Assembly (NCBI RefSeq): GCF_001692325.1
Contig: NZ_LXKN01000002.1
Location: 62,001-126,000 of the forward strand
Length of the DNA stretch: 64,000 nucleotides
From: Rhizobium sp. AC27/96
Lineage (GTDB): Bacteria; Pseudomonadota; Alphaproteobacteria; Rhizobiales; Rhizobiaceae
Direction: 5' to 3'
Positions 7,159 through 17,416 of this stretch are shown here, one piece after another. Positions within the stretch are counted from its first letter, which is position 1. Each line of letters opens with the position of its first letter. The notes under the pieces are model-generated. The model was not told the DNA's origin. It saw nothing but the letters and a program-made list of their open reading frames with translations, and did not search any database. Made by a program: the position numbers and the translations under genes.

Positions 7159-7962
7159 ATGTTTGATCCCTATATCCACCGCTGGTCACTCATACCGGAC
7201 GGCGATCCCATCATCACCCATTCGAGTCATCTTCTTCCCGTCATCTGGCGGAACAAGCCCACCATGCTCAAGGTGGCGCAAAATGTTGACGAGAAGTTCG
7301 GCAACCGCGTGTTGCGCTGGTGGGACGGCGATGGCGCAGCCTTCGTCTACGAACATGACGACGATGCTGCCCTTATGGAGCGGGCGACGGGGCCAGGCTC
7401 CCTGCTCAGCATGGCAATGCGGGGAGAGGACGACGAGGCAAGCCGGATCATGTGTCGGACGGCTGCGCGGCTGCATGCACGCAAGGCCAAGCCACTGCCG
7501 TCGGATCTGGTTTCCCTGGATCGCTGGTTTAGGGAACTTGAACCAGCGGCTCGCATCCATGGCGGCATGCTCGCCGCCTGTGCCGAGGTCGCCGCGCGCC
7601 TTCTGGCGGATCAACGCGACCAGACCATATTACACGGCGACATCCACCACGAGAACATTCTCGATTTCGGGCCCCGCGGCTGGCTCGCCATCGACCCCAA
7701 GCGGGTCTATGGCGAGCGTGGTTTCGATTTCGCCAACATCTTCTGCAATCCCGAGCTGCCTACCGTCACCAAGCCAGGCCGCCTGCAGCGGCAATTGCCG
7801 ATCATCTGCGCCGAGACTGGCCTCGAGCCGAAGCGCCTTCTGCAATGGATCATTGCCTATGCGGGGCTTTCGGCAACGTGGTTCCTGAGTGATGGCGACA
7901 CCGAGAATGCGGATTCGGATTTCACCGTCGCCGGCATCGCCTTCGCCGAGCTCAATGCCTGA
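7159..7962 (+). CDS. Aminoglycoside/hydroxyurea phosphotransferase family protein (APH(6)-like)
   Basis: 267 residues of the APH_6_hur kinase family (streptomycin 6-kinase-like). The catalytic loop ILHGDIHHENIL (about 155-166) provides the Brenner-type HGDxxxxN with catalytic Asp. AIDPKRVYGERGFDFANIF gives the metal-binding Asp and the family-specific GERGFD. It would transfer ATP phosphate to an aminoglycoside or related small molecule. Chromosomal rhizobial copies may have other natural substrates, so resistance should not be assumed. No good ribosome site precedes ATG 7159. The gene appears to stand alone after a terminator and converges on the NmrA-like gene. Confidence 0.85.
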   Translation: MFDPYIHRWSLIPDGDPIITHSSHLLPVIWRNKPTMLKVAQNVDEKFGNRVLRWWDGDGAAFVYEHDDDAALMERATGPGSLLSMAMRGEDDEASRIMCRTAARLHARKAKPLPSDLVSLDRWFRELEPAARIHGGMLAACAEVAARLLADQRDQTILHGDIHHENILDFGPRGWLAIDPKRVYGERGFDFANIFCNPELPTVTKPGRLQRQLPIICAETGLEPKRLLQWIIAYAGLSATWFLSDGDTENADSDFTVAGIAFAELNA

Positions 7963-7970
7963 CGGCCGGC

Positions 7971-8948
7971 TCATGCTGCCGGCAGGCAGCCGATTGCTGC
8001 AAGCGTCGATCTGACGGCCTCGTCGATCGGCGTATGCGGCTCCTCGCCGAGAACAGCGACCAGCTTGTCGTTTCTCATCTCCACCGGCACCTTCCAGAGA
8101 TAGCTCATTTCGCGCAACTCCCGCATGAACGGAACGAAAGGGGCAGCCAGCGGCACGATGATCCAGGGAAACGCCTTGACCTTCACCGCGTGCCCAAGCA
8201 CACGCCGCACGGCATCGATCATCTGCCTGCCATCGCCATCCCAATGGCCGCGCATGTGATAGACGGCGAACGTAGGCAGCTCGTCGCCCTTTTCGATCAG
8301 CCGGATCATCGTTTCGGCGACGTCAGGCAGGTAGGCCCATTGATGCCCAAGACCGGCCTTGCCGGGATAGGTGATGGAATTGACCGGCTTACCCGGCGTG
8401 ACCATGGCCTGCGAGAACCAGCTATTGGCGCGCGATCCGCCAAAGAAATCGCCGGCGCGAACAATGATAACCGGCGTATCGCCCTGCTCTGCCGCCGCCC
8501 TCAGGCGCCGTTCCATCTGCACGCGGATGGCACCCTTGCGGGTCTTTGGACGCTGCGCACTGTCCTCACTCACATTCGGAAAAACATCGGGGCCGAAATT
8601 ATAGACCGTACCGGGCAGCACGATCCGCGCGCCGACGCTCTTTGCCGCCGCAATGGTATTATCGAGCATCGGCAGCACCAGTTGACCCCAGTTGCGGTAG
8701 CCCGGAGGGTTGACGGCATGCACGATGACTTCGGCTCCAGCCGCGGCCTTCAAGACATCTCCAACCAGCATGGCATCGCCCTGAATCCAGTCGAAATCCG
8801 GACGGCGGCGAGCCGCCTGCGCGACATCGCGGGTCAGAGCCCGGATGCGCCATCCGCGGGCGGCAAGTCCATCGGCAACAGCACCGCCGATGCCGCCGGT
8901 AGCGCCAAGTATCAAAGCCGTCTTTCCATTTTCTGTCTGGTTGCTCAT
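7971..8948 (-). CDS. NmrA/SDR-like NAD(P)-binding epimerase-type oxidoreductase
   Basis: 325 residues. The N-terminal Rossmann fold reads ALILGATGGIGGAVADGLAA (glycine motif GATGGIG). IQGDAM and HAVNPP follow, as in atypical extended SDRs. There is no canonical YxxxK triad; a YNFGPD segment occupies the tyrosine position, so catalytic activity is uncertain. ATG 8948 is preceded by GGAGACGACC; a second ATG at 8960 would add 4 residues. It is divergent from a LysR regulator with under 100 nt between, the classical arrangement for a LysR-controlled target. Substrate unknown. Confidence 0.8.
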   Translation of the reverse strand: MSNQTENGKTALILGATGGIGGAVADGLAARGWRIRALTRDVAQAARRRPDFDWIQGDAMLVGDVLKAAAGAEVIVHAVNPPGYRNWGQLVLPMLDNTIAAAKSVGARIVLPGTVYNFGPDVFPNVSEDSAQRPKTRKGAIRVQMERRLRAAAEQGDTPVIIVRAGDFFGGSRANSWFSQAMVTPGKPVNSITYPGKAGLGHQWAYLPDVAETMIRLIEKGDELPTFAVYHMRGHWDGDGRQMIDAVRRVLGHAVKVKAFPWIIVPLAAPFVPFMRELREMSYLWKVPVEMRNDKLVAVLGEEPHTPIDEAVRSTLAAIGCLPAA

Positions 8949-9028
8949 GGTCGTCTCCATCGGTTTCGATGAGCTGACTATGCCTTCCGTCCGACATAAA
9001 CGAAATTGCCAAAAAATCTGCAGATGAT

Positions 9029-9042
9029 ATACATAAATGTAT
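9029..9042. promoter_or_regulatory. Palindrome overlapping the LysR start codon
   Basis: ATACAT-AA-ATGTAT spans 9029-9042 and overlaps the ATG at 9041. It lies in the short divergent region between the SDR and LysR genes. It could be a LysR autoregulatory site or simply AT-rich leader; there is no Shine-Dalgarno motif in front of this start. Confidence 0.4.
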
Positions 9043-9952
9043 GACTGAGTCTGAACCGAGCTGGGATTTCTACCGCACCTTTCTTGCCGTGCTGCAGCAA
9101 GGTTCGTTGTCGGCCGCTGCCCGTGATCTGGGCCTCACCCAGCCTACGATCGGCCGCCATATCGACGCGCTGGAAGCTGCCGTCGGCGCCGAGCTTTTCA
9201 CCCGCTCGCAACAGGGCCTCCTGCCAACGGATACGGCTCTCGTCCTGAAACCTTATGCCGAGACGCTGGCAAGCACGACGGCCGCCTTGCTGCGAGCCGC
9301 TTCAAGCTCACGCGATAAGGTAACAGGCACGGTGCGCATCAGCGCCAGCGAAGTCATCGGCACCGAAGTGCTGCCGTCAATCCTTGCCGAATTGCAGGCC
9401 GGCTATCCCGACCTCGTCATAGAGCTTTCCGCATCCGATGCCGTGGAGGATCTATTGCAGCGTGAGGCGGATATCGCGGTCCGCATGGTCGAGCCGGCCC
9501 ACGAAGCTCTGCTTTCCCGGCATATTGGCATCATCCCCCTGGGCTTCTTCGCTCACCGCAAATACCTTGAAAGATATGGCATGCCCGAGAGCATCGAAGA
9601 CCTGCAGCGGCACAAGCTGATCGGGTTCGATCGCCAGACGGCCTATATCAGGATGATGCGCAAGCGCTATCCAATCTTCGACGGCATAACCCTCGCCTTT
9701 CGATCCGACCATACCATTGCCCAGCACAATGCGCTGCGCGCAGGCCTCGGCATCAGCTTTCTCCATATACCCCTGGCAAGACGCGCCCCCGACCTCGTAC
9801 GCCTTCTGCCCGAGATCGAACTTCCACTCGACACCTGGGTCGTCATGCACGAAAACCTGAAAACGTCGCCACGCTGCCGCGTGACCTTCGATGCATTGGT
9901 CTCTGGCCTGCTGGATTACGTCAAGGGTGGTACGGATGGGAGACGATCGTGA
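9041..9952 (+). CDS. LysR-family transcriptional regulator
   Basis: 303 residues. The N-terminal helix-turn-helix (about 10-70, with GSLSAAARDLGLTQPTIGRH) is followed by a substrate-binding domain starting near residue 95 (GTVRISASEVIG). The region around AVEDLLQREADIAVRMVEP is typical of the subgroup with one effector pocket. It is divergent from the SDR gene at 7971-8948, which is its likely target. The stop overlaps the GTG of the GrpB gene, so the two are translationally coupled. Effector unknown. Confidence 0.9.
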   Translation: MTESEPSWDFYRTFLAVLQQGSLSAAARDLGLTQPTIGRHIDALEAAVGAELFTRSQQGLLPTDTALVLKPYAETLASTTAALLRAASSSRDKVTGTVRISASEVIGTEVLPSILAELQAGYPDLVIELSASDAVEDLLQREADIAVRMVEPAHEALLSRHIGIIPLGFFAHRKYLERYGMPESIEDLQRHKLIGFDRQTAYIRMMRKRYPIFDGITLAFRSDHTIAQHNALRAGLGISFLHIPLARRAPDLVRLLPEIELPLDTWVVMHENLKTSPRCRVTFDALVSGLLDYVKGGTDGRRS

Positions 9953-10470
9953 CAAAGGGAACGGCCGTCGAACTGGTGCCTTACGATCCAGACTGGCCGG
10001 CGGCCTTTCAACGCATTCGCGGCAAGCTCGAACGATTACTAGCACCCCATGTGGTGACAATCGAGCACATCGGCAGCACATCCATCCCCGGCCTGGCGGC
10101 AAAGCCGCTTGTCGATATCGATATCATTCTTCGTCATTCCGACGATGTAACGCCGGCGACGCAGCTGCTTCTGGATCAAAATTACGAACCGCGCGGCAAT
10201 CGTTACGATGATGATGTCTGGGCATTCATGCTGCGAGGCGGCACGCCGCCAGAACGCATCTATCTCTGCTCGCCCGACAATCAGACGCATCAACGAAGAA
10301 TGATCTTTCGCGATCATCTCAGATCGCATCCTGAGGACATGGCCGCCTATTCCACGCTGAAACAGGGGCTAGCCGAACACTACCGGCACGATGGCGATCG
10401 CTATACCGCCGAGAAACGACACTTTGTCGATGCAATCATCGAGAAGGCATTGCGCGCATCGCAAGGCTAA
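9949..10470 (+). CDS. GrpB family nucleotidyltransferase-fold protein
   Basis: 173 residues. The GrpB/UPF0157 signature is clear: VELVPYDPDWPAAFQ at the start, then IEHIGSTSIPGLAAKPLVDIDI with the nucleotidyltransferase-type acidic pair, and later the C-terminal basic segment. The family is related to Pol-beta-type nucleotidyltransferases and is often fused to dephospho-CoA kinase; its substrate is not established. Start is GTG 9949, overlapping the LysR stop (GTGA). Its own stop overlaps by 4 nt with the stop of the convergent small gene. Confidence 0.88.
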   Translation: MTKGTAVELVPYDPDWPAAFQRIRGKLERLLAPHVVTIEHIGSTSIPGLAAKPLVDIDIILRHSDDVTPATQLLLDQNYEPRGNRYDDDVWAFMLRGGTPPERIYLCSPDNQTHQRRMIFRDHLRSHPEDMAAYSTLKQGLAEHYRHDGDRYTAEKRHFVDAIIEKALRASQG

Positions 10471-10748
10471 GCGCCAGGAGCCGTGTCAATGGGCGGGAAA
10501 TGCATTTGGCCATCGATGACTTCCGTTTCCGGCCGGTCGCCGCCATCGGCATATTCCTCATGCCATTTGCCGCTTTCGTCCTGCCAGCTGATTTCCGCAG
10601 AGTCACCCCCGACCTGCTGCTCGGCCGCAACAATCCTGGCGGCCTCCACCGCCTCCGAATGTGACGGAAACGCTTCCGAATAAACATCCCGGAACCGATA
10701 CGCCCATCCGCCGTCATGCGGCACGATTTCGTAAACGACCTTGATCAT
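10467..10748 (-). CDS. Small conserved protein, DUF2188-like
   Basis: 93 residues, MIKVVYEIVPHDGGWAYRF onward, followed by a segment on amino-acid spacing typical of DUF2188 (GWA, FPSHSEAVEAA). The acidic C-terminus (WQDESGKWHEEYADGGD) suggests a soluble cytoplasmic protein. ATG 10748 has an excellent AGGAGGATCTGG leader; the frame continues upstream without a better start. It is convergent with grpB and the two stop codons share 4 nt. Function unknown. Confidence 0.75.
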   Translation of the reverse strand: MIKVVYEIVPHDGGWAYRFRDVYSEAFPSHSEAVEAARIVAAEQQVGGDSAEISWQDESGKWHEEYADGGDRPETEVIDGQMHFPPIDTAPGA

Positions 10749-10975
10749 CCAGATCCTCCTGCTCATCTGCCAAGGCTTTGGGGCCGGACATGGCCGGCGG
10801 GCCGCATGCATCTCAGACAGATTTCGAGGATGCCGCGACATTTTAGTTGGGCAGACCTATCCCGTTAGTATTTCATTAAACGGCTTCGACTGCAAATTTC
10901 ACCCCAACATGCGCGCTTGATGTGAAAAATCATTGATTTAGATTGCAACCGGGAATCGGCGCAAAGGTTGGGAAC

Positions 10976-12073
10976 GTGATCACATCAAACTGGTTTAGAC
11001 AGGAAAAAGCACTCTTGGTGGCGCTGGCGGTCGCCGTCATTGCCTATGCCGTCGAGCACACCGTGCTGGAAATGGGGCAGACCGCGTCCATGATCGCGGC
11101 GGCGGCATTGATCGCAACGATTGTGCTGGCATCCATGCGCGTTGCCCACCACGCCGAAAACCTCGCGGCAAAAGTCGGCGACCCCTATGGCACGATGATC
11201 CTGACATTGGCAGCCGTTGCCGTCGAAGTCATCATCCTTGCCATCATGATGAGCGGAGAGAGTTCGCCGACACTGGTCCGCGACACCATCTACTCGGCCG
11301 TCATGCTCGACATTAACGGCATCCTCGGCCTTGCCGCCCTTCTCGGCGGATTGAAGCATGGCGAGCAACCCTACAACGACGATTCCAGCCGAACCTATGG
11401 CGTGATGATCCTGACGGCCATGGGCATTTCGATGATCGTGCCGGAATTCATCCCTGAAGCGAAATGGCATTTCTATTCCGCCTTCACCATCGTTGCGATG
11501 ATCGCGCTCTACGCGCTGTTCCTGCGCATGCAGGTCGGCAAGCACAGCTATTTCTTCAGCTACAGCTATCCGCGCACCGAGAAGAAGCTCTCGGCACCCG
11601 AAGAGCATCACGAGGACGAATCCACCACCACGTCGATCGTCACGATCCTGATCGGCGTCGTGCTGATCGGTGCACTCGCGGAATTCATGTCGGGGTTCAT
11701 GGATGTCGGCCTCAAGGGCACGGGCGCACCACCGGCTATCGCCGCCATCGTCGTCGCGGCAATATCGGCAGCCCCGGAAATCCTGACGGCCCTGCGCGCG
11801 GCGCTGCGCAACCGCATGCAGGCGACGGTAAACATCGCTCTGGGTGCCTCGCTTTCGACCGTCATCCTGACGGTGCCTGTGATGGAGGCGATCGCGCTCT
11901 ATACCGGTCAACCCTTCATCATGGCGATGTCACCAGTGCAGACCGTCATGGTGATGATCACGCTGATCGTCGCCGCCATAAATCTCAACGATGGCGAGAC
12001 CAACGCCATCGAAGGCATGACCCACTTTATCCTCTTCGCCACCTTCATCATGCTGACGACGCTTGGACTTTGA
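10976..12073 (+). CDS. chaA: Calcium/proton antiporter, ChaA type
   Basis: 365 residues with about 11 membrane helices in two CaCA half-repeats. The alpha-1 region reads VEVIILAIMMSGE and the alpha-2 region AISAAPEILTALRAA, each with the essential acidic residue. An acidic/His loop (PEEHHEDESTT) separates the halves. The protein exchanges cytoplasmic Ca2+ (or Na+/K+) for H+ at the inner membrane. GTG 10976 is used, with AAAGG upstream; TTG 10943 would add 11 residues. It seems monocistronic and convergent with aatA, with a shared terminator between. Confidence 0.88.
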   Translation: MITSNWFRQEKALLVALAVAVIAYAVEHTVLEMGQTASMIAAAALIATIVLASMRVAHHAENLAAKVGDPYGTMILTLAAVAVEVIILAIMMSGESSPTLVRDTIYSAVMLDINGILGLAALLGGLKHGEQPYNDDSSRTYGVMILTAMGISMIVPEFIPEAKWHFYSAFTIVAMIALYALFLRMQVGKHSYFFSYSYPRTEKKLSAPEEHHEDESTTTSIVTILIGVVLIGALAEFMSGFMDVGLKGTGAPPAIAAIVVAAISAAPEILTALRAALRNRMQATVNIALGASLSTVILTVPVMEAIALYTGQPFIMAMSPVQTVMVMITLIVAAINLNDGETNAIEGMTHFILFATFIMLTTLGL

Positions 12074-12163
12074 CTCTGATTTCAAAGGCTTGGGGCGGCA
12101 GGCGGATTCAGATCGCGAAGCGCTTGAATCAATTGATGAACCAGCATCAAGGCCTTTAAGACA

Positions 12164-12192
12164 AAAAGCCCGTCATCTCTGGCGGGCTTTTC
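12164..12192. terminator. Bidirectional rho-independent terminator between chaA and aatA
   Basis: AAAAAGCCCG and CGGGCTTTT form the stem, with A run on one side and T run on the other. It can end transcription of both converging genes. Confidence 0.85.
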
Positions 12193-12214
12193 ATTGAACT
12201 AGTCTTGGAACCGC

Positions 12215-13925
<1,711 letters not shown>

Positions 13926-15071
13926 ATGCGCTTTGGTCCAGGACGATTTGCGATTGCCTTGGTGGCATCAGCTCAGTGGTCGGCAGGCGCGGCATCTGCC
14001 GAAACCTCTCAGACCATCAAGACGCAGAAAGTGGCGGCCAAAGTCGAAACGATCGCCACCGGGCTCGAACATCCCTGGGCGGTCGCAGTGCTGCCGGATG
14101 GCGCCTATCTTGTGACCGAACGGCCCGGCCAAATGCGCCTGATCCGCGATGGCAAGGTGTCAGCCCCGATTGTCGGAGTGCCGGAGGTCTATGCCCACGG
14201 ACAAGGCGGCCTGCTGGACGTCGAACTCGACCCGAAATTCAGCAGCAACCGAACCCTGTATTTCACCGCCTCGGTGGCAGCCGACGGCGGCAGCGGCACG
14301 GCCGTGTTCCGCGCCAAACTTTCACCGGACGAGAAGCAACTGACCGAGGTGAAGCGCATTTTCCTGATGAACAAGCTGTCGCGCGGCAATATCCAGTATG
14401 GTGCACGCATCGCCATTGCCAGGGATGGCAGTCTTTTCGTCGGCCTCGGCGATCGCGGCGAGCAGGATCGCGCACAGGATTTCCATGACGATGCGGGCTC
14501 CATCATCCATATCGAGGCGGATGGCAGCATTCCCACCGACAATCCCTTCAAGGATGGCAAGAGCGCTTTACCGGAAATCTGGTCGAAGGGTCATCGCAAT
14601 CCGCAGGGCATCACATTCGATACGGCGACAGGCAAGCTCTATACGGCCGAGCATGGCGCGAAGGGCGGCGACGAGATCAACACGCCCGAAGCTGGCAAGA
14701 ACTATGGCTGGCCGGTCATCTCCTATGGGGTCAACTACAACGGCACGAAGATCGGCATCGGCACGGCGAAGAAGGGCATGGAACAGCCCCTCTTCTACTG
14801 GGATCCGTCGATCGCACCCGGCGCCATTGCCGTCTATCGCGGCAAGATGTTTCCGGAATGGAATGGCGACCTGCTGGTCACGGCGCTGAAATTCCAGCTG
14901 CTGTCTCGTCTCGAGCGCGACGCCGGCGGCAAGATCACCGAGCGGGAACGCATGTTCGACGATAAATTCGGTCGCATGCGCGACATTGTTATCGCGCCCG
15001 ACGGTGCGCTTTTGATCACGACGGACGAGAATGATGGCGCGCTTTTGAGAGTTTCAAGAGCGACGAACTAG
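13926..15071 (+). CDS. PQQ-dependent aldose sugar dehydrogenase (YliI/Asd-like), exported
   Basis: 381 residues with a signal peptide (basic start, hydrophobic stretch, ASAE cleavage near 25). The mature part is a six-bladed beta-propeller: ATGLEHPWAVAVLPDGAYLVTERPG starts blade 1, GQGGLLDVELDP contains the substrate region, and SKGHRNPQGI, EHGAKGGDEIN and GKNYGWPV are the hallmark motifs of soluble glucose-dehydrogenase-like enzymes. It oxidises aldoses in the periplasm with PQQ and Ca2+. ATG 13926 follows GGGGGAG by 7 nt. No pqq biosynthesis gene is in this window, so cofactor supply cannot be judged. Confidence 0.88.
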   Translation: MRFGPGRFAIALVASAQWSAGAASAETSQTIKTQKVAAKVETIATGLEHPWAVAVLPDGAYLVTERPGQMRLIRDGKVSAPIVGVPEVYAHGQGGLLDVELDPKFSSNRTLYFTASVAADGGSGTAVFRAKLSPDEKQLTEVKRIFLMNKLSRGNIQYGARIAIARDGSLFVGLGDRGEQDRAQDFHDDAGSIIHIEADGSIPTDNPFKDGKSALPEIWSKGHRNPQGITFDTATGKLYTAEHGAKGGDEINTPEAGKNYGWPVISYGVNYNGTKIGIGTAKKGMEQPLFYWDPSIAPGAIAVYRGKMFPEWNGDLLVTALKFQLLSRLERDAGGKITERERMFDDKFGRMRDIVIAPDGALLITTDENDGALLRVSRATN

Positions 15072-15170
15072 GCGCATGTGGCTCGCCGTCGCCGGCACCT
15101 TTCGGCCTTGCTCCGGGCAAATGCAACTGCTAACGGTCATCAAGATCGGTCCCCCTCCCGTAGGATGCAA

Positions 15171-16061
15171 ATGTCTCGCATACAGGCGAATTTATTGTTG
15201 TTGCTGGCTGCCGCAATCTGGGGCGGAGGCTTCGTCGCACAATCGACAGCAATGAAGTCGATCGGACCGTTCTGGTTCATCGGTCTGCGGTTCGCCGTCG
15301 CGACCATCGTTGTCCTGCCCTTTGTGTGGATGGAAAACAGGAAGACGGCGCAGCCGCTGACGCCTCGCAACTGGCTCTCCTTCGTGCTGATCGGCGTCGC
15401 GCTGTTCGGCGGCGCCGCAACGCAGCAGCTAGGGCTCCTGACCACAACCGTCACGAACTCCAGCTTCATCACCGGCCTTTACGTCGTCTTCGTACCCTTG
15501 ATCGCCGTCGTCTTCCTGCGCCGGTCTCCCCATTGGATCATCTGGCCGGCGGCTCTGATGGCGCTCGGCGGCATCTATCTCCTGTCCGGCGGATCTCTGT
15601 CGCATCTGACAATCGGCGATTTCCTCACCGTGATCTGTGCGCTGTTCTGGGCCGCGCAGATCACGCTTGCCGGCTCTGCCGTCAACGAAACCGGCCGGCC
15701 CCTCGGTATTTCCGCCACGCAATTCGCAGTCACCGCCGTCCTCGCTTTGGCAGTAGCCGCCGACATAGAGCCGATCAGCGTGGCCGCCATCCGCGCAGCA
15801 CTCGGCGAAATCCTTTATGTCGGCATCTTTTCATCCGGCCTTGCCTTCGCGCTGCAGATTATCGGCCAGCGTTACACGACCGCCCCGCAGGCGGCGATCT
15901 TCCTCTCCTCGGAAGCTCTGTTCGGAGCCTCGCTTGGCGCTTTGCTCCTCGGCGAGACCATGGGACCGCTCGGCTATGCCGGTTGCGCCTTGATGTTCAC
16001 CGCCATGCTGGCAGTAGAACTGGTACCGGAAATCGTTCGCCGCCGCAGCGCAACGGCCTGA
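15171..16061 (+). CDS. DMT-superfamily transporter with two EamA domains
   Basis: 296 residues and ten predicted helices arranged as two EamA repeats. LLAAAIWGGGFVAQSTAMK opens repeat 1 and GDFLTVICALFWAAQITLAG opens repeat 2; the terminal QAAIFLSSEALFGASLGALLLGE is typical for amino-acid or metabolite exporters of the RhaT/YdcZ-like group. The substrate is not predictable. ATG 15171 is chosen (TAGG 7-10 nt upstream); ATG 15165 is 2 codons longer. It begins 100 nt after the sugar dehydrogenase and may share its transcript. Confidence 0.85.
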   Translation: MSRIQANLLLLLAAAIWGGGFVAQSTAMKSIGPFWFIGLRFAVATIVVLPFVWMENRKTAQPLTPRNWLSFVLIGVALFGGAATQQLGLLTTTVTNSSFITGLYVVFVPLIAVVFLRRSPHWIIWPAALMALGGIYLLSGGSLSHLTIGDFLTVICALFWAAQITLAGSAVNETGRPLGISATQFAVTAVLALAVAADIEPISVAAIRAALGEILYVGIFSSGLAFALQIIGQRYTTAPQAAIFLSSEALFGASLGALLLGETMGPLGYAGCALMFTAMLAVELVPEIVRRRSATA

Positions 16062-16559
16062 AAACGGCCCGAAATGCACGCTATGGCTGTTCGCGGCCAC
16101 TCTCTTTGAAATTTTCTCGAACAGTCTAAAACGGGCGCAGATCGCCAGCGATTTGGGAAAATTTCACCAAAATTATATCGCCAACGATGCAAAACCCTTA
16201 GAAACTTGTTTCAACGTGGGAAAATTTGCGAATCGCCATAACATCATCGCGTTACAGGACTGTGCTCCTCCCGATACGTTAAAAAACTTTTGCTTGCCAA
16301 TTCCCAATAAACACAGCACTCTCAACGATGTTCGGGCATTTTTAGAGCATGGGAAGTCCTAATAGAATTGCGCGCCGGAAACGCTAATATTCCGGTCAGC
16401 TTGGTCAAGACGCGGGGTGGCAAACATCGCATCGAGATCGAGCCGAGGTATAGGGGACCTTTTCCTTCAAATTGCGAGAACTGCCTGCAAGCGCCCGCAA
16501 GGGCAATACAGTAGTGCTGCCCGTGTGGATGGCGGGCAGAGAGAAAAGGGACCTTAGGC
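16062..16559. other. Intergenic region and probable long cspA leader
   Basis: 498 nt with lower GC at its left half. A 69-codon open frame (16153-16362) has no ribosome site and no similarity I recognise. The right part is probably a long 5' leader of the cold-shock gene. A stem CTGCCCG (16517-16523) with CGGGCAG (16533-16539) lies directly before its ribosome site, where structure could govern translation with temperature. Confidence 0.5.
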
Positions 16560-16775
16560 ATGGCCGAGACTGGCACTGTAAAGTTTTTCAACACCGATAA
16601 GGGCTTTGGCTTCATCAAGCCGGACAAAGGTGGAGCAGACATCTTTGTACATATTTCTGCGGTTCAGGCATCCGGCCTGGCAGGACTGTCTGAAAACCAG
16701 AAAGTAAGCTTCGACACGGAACCGGATCGCCGCGGTAAGGGACCGAAGGCCGTCAATCTCCAGATTGCGGGCTGA
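16560..16775 (+). CDS. cspA: Cold-shock domain protein
   Basis: 71 residues forming one cold-shock OB-fold. RNP1 KGFGFIKP and RNP2 DIFVHIS are intact, with the usual TGTVKFFN start. It binds single-stranded RNA/DNA and acts as an RNA chaperone. The AGGGACC leader lies 10 nt before ATG. A structured long leader and a strong terminator 30 nt after the stop make this a single-gene transcript of typical csp form. Which paralogue number it has in the genome cannot be told. Confidence 0.95.
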   Translation: MAETGTVKFFNTDKGFGFIKPDKGGADIFVHISAVQASGLAGLSENQKVSFDTEPDRRGKGPKAVNLQIAG

Positions 16776-16805
16776 TACGTCTCACGGCTATCATTCGAGT
16801 TGAGG

Positions 16806-16828
16806 CCCGGCAGCGATGCCGGGTTTTT
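16806..16828 (+). terminator. Terminator after cspA
   Basis: CCCGGC-agcgat-GCCGGG followed by five T. Confidence 0.88.
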
Positions 16829-16830
16829 AT

Positions 16831-16866
16831 CATTCAGTCTGCATTCAGCTTATCGCATTTAGTCTG
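16831..16866. promoter_or_regulatory. Three direct repeats of CATTCAGTCTG type before the BA14K gene
   Basis: CATTCAGTCTG (16831-16841), CATTCAGCTTA (16842-16852) and CATTTAGTCTG (16856-16866) are tandem near-copies about 60 nt upstream of the BA14K-like gene. Direct repeats of about 11 bp are typical for OmpR/PhoB-type response-regulator binding. No specific regulator is implied by the sequence. Confidence 0.45.
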
Positions 16867-16922
16867 CCTGACATGAAAGAGCGGGGATAATAGTTGTCCC
16901 GTTTTCGTTGAAGGATAGACCA

Positions 16923-17360
16923 ATGACCATACTCGGCAAATCGCTCGTCATGTCCGCCATGGCTGCAGCATTGACGCTGACGTCCATGAGTGCAGCTTCA
17001 GCGGACGAATATTGGCGTCACCGCAACCGGGATGGTTGGGCGCTCGGCGCCGCCGGTCTCGCTACCGGCCTCATCGTCGGCTCGGCGATCGCCAGCCAGC
17101 CGCGCTATGTCGAGCCGGCACCGGTCTATGTCGAACCTGACTATGACGCCCCTCCTCCGCCCTATTATTATCGCCCGGCGCCGCGCCGCGTCTACGTCGA
17201 ACGGGATGTCAGCTACTACGCTCCGCCGCCGGTCTCGGGCCTGCGCCCGTGGTCGTCCGCATGGATGCGCTATTGCTACGATCGCTACAGAAGCTTCGAC
17301 GGCCAAAGCGGCACCTATGTCGGCTTTGACGGCATGCGTCACTTCTGCACGGCAGATTGA
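16923..17360 (+). CDS. Exported BA14K-like protein
   Basis: 145 residues. A signal peptide (MTILGKSLVMSAMAAALTL, cleavage after SAASA) leads to a Tyr/Pro-rich middle (PPPPYYYRPAPRR). The C-terminal BA14K motif follows: WMRYCYDRYRSFD, then TYVGFDGMRHFC. BA14K proteins are secreted or envelope proteins of Rhizobiales, with immunoreactivity and lectin-like activity reported in Brucella. A Gly-rich hydrophobic stretch (GAAGLATGLIVGSAIAS) could insert in a membrane. ATG 16923 has AAGGATAG 7 nt upstream. A strong terminator follows. Confidence 0.82.
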   Translation: MTILGKSLVMSAMAAALTLTSMSAASADEYWRHRNRDGWALGAAGLATGLIVGSAIASQPRYVEPAPVYVEPDYDAPPPPYYYRPAPRRVYVERDVSYYAPPPVSGLRPWSSAWMRYCYDRYRSFDGQSGTYVGFDGMRHFCTAD

Positions 17361-17385
17361 TCCAGACACATCGGACCAGATCGAG

Positions 17386-17413
17386 AAAGCGCCGCCCCTG
17401 AGCGGCGCTTTCT
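17386..17413. terminator. Bidirectional terminator between the BA14K gene and the MBL hydrolase
   Basis: AAAGCGCCGC and GCGGCGCTTT form a long GC stem with a 6-nt loop, between two convergent genes. Confidence 0.85.
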
Positions 17414-17416
17414 GAT

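Noticed and set aside
16153..16362. A 69-codon open frame before cspA.
   Set aside because: No ribosome site and no recognised motif; it lies in a lower-GC intergenic stretch with uneven codon use.
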